DNA from: DATFPK01 sp035264885
GTDB taxonomy: Bacteria > Actinomycetota > Thermoleophilia > Solirubrobacterales > 70-9
Assembly: GCA_035264885.1 (NCBI GenBank)
Contig: DATFPK010000038.1
Location: forward strand, 1-17,835
Reading direction: 5' to 3'
DNA: 17,835 nt
The number at the start of each line of letters is the position of its first letter. The stretch's first letter is position 1. A program made the position numbers and the translations under genes. Of the stretch, positions 14,847 through 17,835 are shown in pieces. The notes below the pieces were generated by a model. That model searched no databases. It had not been told where the DNA came from and saw nothing but the letters and a program-made list of their open reading frames with translations.

Positions 14847-15380
14847 TCAGCCTTTGGCTGCGTCGATGCAGGCGTGGAAGGCGGCGCTCCCCGGCGCGGC
14901 CCCTGCGCTCTTGCAGCGCCAGCCGTGCGCGGGCGCCCAGGGAGGAGGTCCGCCGCCGCCGGGACCTTCCGCGGTCTCGGCCTTCTCGCTGCGCTCGTCC
15001 CCGGCGGCATTTTCCAACGCGGCTGGCGCGGCTTGGCCCCTGTCGGGCGGGTCCAGCTGAACCGGCTCCGCCGGCGGTTCCTCGACCGCAGTCTCATCCT
15101 GCGCATCCGGATGGGTCGGCTCGACGTCCACGTCCTCCGCGGCGTATCCGTCCGCTCCCGGGGATTGCGGGGCAGCTTCATTGGTCGCTTGGTCGGCGGG
15201 CTCGGCCTCCTCCTCCGACACGGCAGGCTGTGCGTCCTCGAGCGTCTCCTCGGGCTGCGAGGTGGGCCACACGTCGATCGACCCTTCGGCCGCAGCGAAA
15301 GAGCCGGTCCCCAGCAGGATGAAGATCACCACGACCGCGAGCAGGTTTGGCGCGTTGAGGTGACGGCGAAGGCCGTTCAT
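14847..15380 (-). CDS. Small secreted acidic Pro/Glu-rich protein with C-terminal Cys pair
   Basis: This 177-residue protein is taken from ATG 15380. The frame stays open upstream, but this start places a positively charged MNGLRRHLN directly before a hydrophobic core (LLAVVVIFILLGTGSFAAA), i.e. a signal peptide or anchor. The middle (about 36-145) is low-complexity and rich in Glu, Asp, Pro and Ala, so probably disordered. The C-terminus is different: a Gly/Pro stretch, then HGWRCKSAGAAPGSAAFHACIDAAKG, with two Cys 17 residues apart. I have an impression that C-x-x-x-G-x-x-P-G-x-x-x-F-x-x-C endings recur on secreted proteins of this bacterial group, but could not check. No enzyme domain is visible. 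It is divergent from the WS/DGAT gene across about 103 bp. Function unknown. Confidence 0.65.
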   Translation of the reverse strand: MNGLRRHLNAPNLLAVVVIFILLGTGSFAAAEGSIDVWPTSQPEETLEDAQPAVSEEEAEPADQATNEAAPQSPGADGYAAEDVDVEPTHPDAQDETAVEEPPAEPVQLDPPDRGQAAPAALENAAGDERSEKAETAEGPGGGGPPPWAPAHGWRCKSAGAAPGSAAFHACIDAAKG

Positions 15381-15447
15381 GGGACAGCTATCGGTTGTTG
15401 GCGCCTCCGACCCAAATCCCTCGACGGATGATCGACGGCGGCTGGCG

Positions 15448-15476
15448 CTGATCTCCCGCCGCAGAGCGTCTACCGT
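15448..15476 (+). promoter_or_regulatory. Candidate promoter CTGATC-N17-TACCGT, leaderless start of the WS/DGAT gene
   Basis: The -10 TACCGT (15471-15476) ends exactly 7 nt before ATG 15484. CTGATC (15448-15453) sits 17 nt upstream and matches TTGACA at only three central positions. No ribosome-binding site lies before the ATG. Confidence 0.45.
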
Positions 15477-15483
15477 CAGCGGC

Positions 15484-16731
15484 ATGGATCCCGTGCCGCT
15501 GGCCGAGGAGGACAAGGCGATCCTGCGGCTCGAAAGCGACACGGTCGCCGGCCACGTCTGCAAAGTGGTGGTCGGCGCCGGGCCCGCCGACCTGGACGCC
15601 CTGCGGGCGCGAGTCGCCGAGGGTCTCACCGCGGCGCCGCTGCTGACCTGCAGGCTCGGTGGGGACGGCGGGACGGCCGCGTGGGTGCCGAGCGACGGCT
15701 TCGATCCCGGAGACCACGTCCGCGCAGCCCCGTCCCCGCATCCGATCCCGCGCGCTGCGCTTCCGGCGGCTGTGGCGCGGGTCTTCGAGCAGCATCTCGA
15801 CCGCTCGCGCCCGCTCTGGGCAATCGACGCCTTCGAGCTCGAGGGGGGCGGCTCGGCTCTGGTCTGGCGCATTCACCACGCCCTCGCCGACGGCACCGCC
15901 GCGATGCGGTATGCGCGCCTGCTCCTCTGGGACCCCGAGCCAGACCGGCCCGCCGACTCGGGCAAACGCCCGCGTCAAGCCGCTGCGGACGATCATCGCC
16001 GCCGGCACCACCTCGCCGGCTTCATCGGCCGGGAATTCGCGGAGGACCGCCACCGCTCACCGTTCGACGGCCGCATCGGCCGCCGCCGTGAGATAGCCCT
16101 TGCCTCCACTCCACTCGGCCCGCTCCACGACGCCGCGAAGTCTCTCTGCGGCGCGACCCTGAACGACGCGGTGCTGTCGGTCGTCGCCGGGGCCTTGGGC
16201 CGCTGGATCGAGGCCACCTACGGAGCCCTGGAATCGCTCCGCGTCAAGGTTCCCGTGAGCCTGCACCGCGAGGGGGACGATGCCGGCAACCGCGACTCCT
16301 TCTTCTCCCTCTCGCTGCCGGTGAACGAGCGCGATCCGGGCCGCCGCCTCGCCGCGATCCACGCCGACACTTCGGCACGCAAGGCCGAACACGACGCCGA
16401 GACCATGGACTCGCTGTTGCACGGACTCGACCGTCTCTCGCCCCGGCTGGAGGCCTTCGCCAAGCGGGTGGTCCGAAATCCGAGGAGGTTCGCCGTCAAC
16501 GTCTCCAACGTCCCGGGTCCGCGCCGACCGGTGGCGGTCCTCGGAGCGCCGGTCGAGGAGCTGCACTCGATCGCCGAGATCGGCCGGCGGCACGCACTGC
16601 GCATCTCGGTCGTCTCGCTGTGCGAGTCACTTCAGTTCGGCTTCTGCGCCGATCCGGCGATCGTCGAGAACGTCGGAGCGATGGGGGCCGGCGTCGAGGC
16701 CGAGGCGCAGGCCCTGGTCAACGCCGCCTAG
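15484..16731 (+). CDS. WS/DGAT-family acyltransferase (wax ester synthase/diacylglycerol acyltransferase)
   Basis: This 415-residue protein matches bacterial wax ester synthase/acyl-CoA:diacylglycerol acyltransferases, which esterify acyl-CoA to fatty alcohols or diacylglycerol for storage lipid. The active-site motif HHxxxDG is present as His131-His132-Ala-Leu-Ala-Asp136-Gly137. PLWAIDAFEL precedes it, NDAVLSVVAGALGRW lies near the middle, and NVSNVPGPRRPV, typical of the family's C-terminal half, is at about 340. It is somewhat shorter than the usual 450-470 residues, mostly in the linker after residue 150. ATG 15484 is chosen over the longer open frame because it begins the family-typical MDPVPLAEEDKAIL and follows a -10 box by 7 nt. 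The acyl-CoA synthetase gene downstream could provide its acyl-CoA substrate. Confidence 0.9.
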   Translation: MDPVPLAEEDKAILRLESDTVAGHVCKVVVGAGPADLDALRARVAEGLTAAPLLTCRLGGDGGTAAWVPSDGFDPGDHVRAAPSPHPIPRAALPAAVARVFEQHLDRSRPLWAIDAFELEGGGSALVWRIHHALADGTAAMRYARLLLWDPEPDRPADSGKRPRQAAADDHRRRHHLAGFIGREFAEDRHRSPFDGRIGRRREIALASTPLGPLHDAAKSLCGATLNDAVLSVVAGALGRWIEATYGALESLRVKVPVSLHREGDDAGNRDSFFSLSLPVNERDPGRRLAAIHADTSARKAEHDAETMDSLLHGLDRLSPRLEAFAKRVVRNPRRFAVNVSNVPGPRRPVAVLGAPVEELHSIAEIGRRHALRISVVSLCESLQFGFCADPAIVENVGAMGAGVEAEAQALVNAA

Positions 16732-16748
16732 CCGCGGTATTCGAGGTC

Positions 16749-16777
16749 TTGCCCGGATGGGTCCGCCGCCGTAGGAT
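16749..16777 (+). promoter_or_regulatory. Promoter TTGCCC-N17-TAGGAT for the acyl-CoA synthetase gene
   Basis: TTGCCC (16749-16754) and TAGGAT (16772-16777) are separated by exactly 17 nt, the best sigma-70-type pair in the window. Transcription would start near 16784, giving a leader of about 24 nt that contains AGGAGGA (16798-16804) just before GTG 16808. This gene thus appears to have a conventional leader, in contrast to the leaderless neighbours. Confidence 0.6.
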
Positions 16778-16807
16778 CGATGGCGAGACCCTGGGTCAGG
16801 AGGACCC

Positions 16808-17835
16808 GTGTACGAGAGCTATGAGGAGGCCTGCTCACAGCACCGCTGGCAGGTCCCCGAGCGCTACAACATCGCCGCCGAGGTCTGCGACGCGCAGCCC
16901 GGGGAGAAGACGGCGATGGTGTTCGAGGACTTCCGCGGGAATCAGAGGACCGTCTCCTGGGCGGAGGAGCGCTCACTCGCGAACCGGGCGGCGAACGTCC
17001 TCGCGGCTCATGGCGTGAACCGGGAGGACCGCGTGGCGATCTGCGCGCCCGCCTCGCCGGAGACAGCGGCCATGTTCCTCGGGACCTGGAAGCTCGGCGC
17101 GATCCTCCTTTCGCTGTCGGTCCTCTATGGCGACGAGGGCATCCGCCACAGGGTCAAGGACTCCGAGGCGAAGCTGATCGTCACCGACGAGGAGAACGCC
17201 GAACGAATGCCAGGCGACCTGGTCGACGACGTGATCGTCCTCAGCGACGAGCTGCTGGCCGGTGCGGACGACAGCTTCGAGACGGCGGACACGTCATCCG
17301 AGGACCCGGCCCAGATCTACTACACGTCGGGTACGACAGGGCTGGCGAAGGGCATCCTCCATGCCCACCGCTACATCCTCGGCCACGAGGAGTTCCTCTA
17401 CTGCCACGACGTGCAGGACGAGGAGCTCTTCCACGGCATGGGCGAGTGGGCGTGGGCGGCGGGCATAGCCCCCCTCATCGGTCCCTGGCGCTACGGCGCG
17501 ACGCAGTTCGTCTATGCGCGCGACGGGGGCTTCGACCCGCACCGGCAGCTCGAGGTGCTCTCCCGTCACGGCGTCACGAACGTCTTCACGACGCCGACCG
17601 CGATGCGGTCGATGATGGCCATCGAGGACGCCGGCGCGAAGTACCCGCAGCGATTCCGGATGGTCTGCTCGGCCGGCGAGCCGCTCAACCCCGAGGCGAT
17701 CCGCTGGTTCCGGGAGCAGTACGGGATCACGGTCCTCGACTACTACGGTCTCAGCGAGTCCTATCCGCTCTGCGCCAACTACCCGTTCATGGAGGTGCGT
17801 GAGGGCTCGATGGGCAAGCCGATGCCCGGCTGGGA
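16808..17835 (+). CDS. Acyl-CoA synthetase (AMP-forming), N-terminal part, runs off the window
   Basis: The frame is open from GTG 16808 to the window end (342 codons). It belongs to the adenylate-forming ligases, which activate a carboxylic acid to acyl-AMP and then acyl-CoA. The P-loop-like AMP-binding motif YYTSGTTGLAKG is complete and followed by HAHRY. FTTPTAMRSMM, CSAGEPLNPEAI and the A5-type DYYGLSES are present; the C-terminal hinge and lid domain lie beyond the window. The overall pattern (GEWAWAAG, GATQFVY, SAGEPLNPE) resembles the medium-chain/acetyl-CoA synthetase branch rather than long-chain FadD. The start is set by AGGAGGA at 16798-16804. Together with the preceding WS/DGAT gene it suggests fatty-acid activation for storage lipid, though it has its own promoter. 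The exact chain length is unknown. Confidence 0.9.
   Translation, partial: MYESYEEACSQHRWQVPERYNIAAEVCDAQPGEKTAMVFEDFRGNQRTVSWAEERSLANRAANVLAAHGVNREDRVAICAPASPETAAMFLGTWKLGAILLSLSVLYGDEGIRHRVKDSEAKLIVTDEENAERMPGDLVDDVIVLSDELLAGADDSFETADTSSEDPAQIYYTSGTTGLAKGILHAHRYILGHEEFLYCHDVQDEELFHGMGEWAWAAGIAPLIGPWRYGATQFVYARDGGFDPHRQLEVLSRHGVTNVFTTPTAMRSMMAIEDAGAKYPQRFRMVCSAGEPLNPEAIRWFREQYGITVLDYYGLSESYPLCANYPFMEVREGSMGKPMPGW

Noticed and set aside
16780..16782. ATG as start of the acyl-CoA synthetase
   Set aside because: It is in a different frame from the conserved protein and lies before the predicted transcript start.
1..17835. CRISPR arrays, insertion sequences, tRNA or rRNA genes
   Set aside because: Looked for spaced repeats, transposase motifs, terminal inverted repeats and tRNA-like cloverleaf sequences by eye and found none.

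Overview
The window is very GC-rich, has many GTG starts, and is packed with 1-4 nt gene overlaps. It carries a stand-alone LigD-type polymerase, a WS/DGAT acyltransferase, a Tat-exported protein and leaderless-looking promoters. This points to a high-GC actinobacterium. My best guess is the Thermoleophilia/Solirubrobacterales side of the phylum, but that is an inference from overall style; there is no rRNA gene or other marker here.

Region 1 (1-2795, + strand): the 3' end of a probable family-2 glycosyltransferase, a complete FMN-dependent alpha-hydroxy-acid oxidase of the lactate 2-monooxygenase type, and a second copy of that family. The second copy has a Tat signal peptide, has lost the catalytic His, Asp, Lys and Tyr residues and lacks the active-site lid. 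It looks like an exported pseudoenzyme.

Region 2 (3076-9424, + strand): a tightly overlapping cluster of a mannitol-type polyol 2-dehydrogenase, a HAD phosphatase, a UbiA-fold membrane protein resembling decaprenyl-phosphate phosphoribosyltransferases, and an inositol-monophosphatase-family enzyme. After a 354 bp gap holding a probable VOC-domain remnant comes a GT-C-like membrane protein. Oxidoreductase, phosphatases, UbiA transferase and GT-C enzyme together have the same enzyme-class composition as the mycobacterial decaprenyl-phosphoryl-arabinose route. The set may be an undescribed lipid-linked sugar or polyol donor pathway; this is the main speculative candidate in the window.

Region 3 (9612-12791, + strand): a secreted CocE/X-Pro-dipeptidyl-peptidase-type hydrolase, followed by an alpha/beta hydrolase with an Asp nucleophile of the haloalkane dehalogenase/epoxide hydrolase kind.

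Region 4 (12852-14787): a stand-alone LigD-type primase/polymerase (+) converging on an exonuclease III (-) with only about 10 bp between them, possibly a DNA-repair pair.

Region 5 (14847-17835): a small secreted acidic protein (-), divergent from a WS/DGAT acyltransferase (+), then the 5' part of an acyl-CoA synthetase (+) that runs off the window. The last two fit acyl-CoA and storage-lipid metabolism. Several starts in regions 4 and 5 lie exactly 7 nt after a TANNNT -10 hexamer, which suggests leaderless transcripts.
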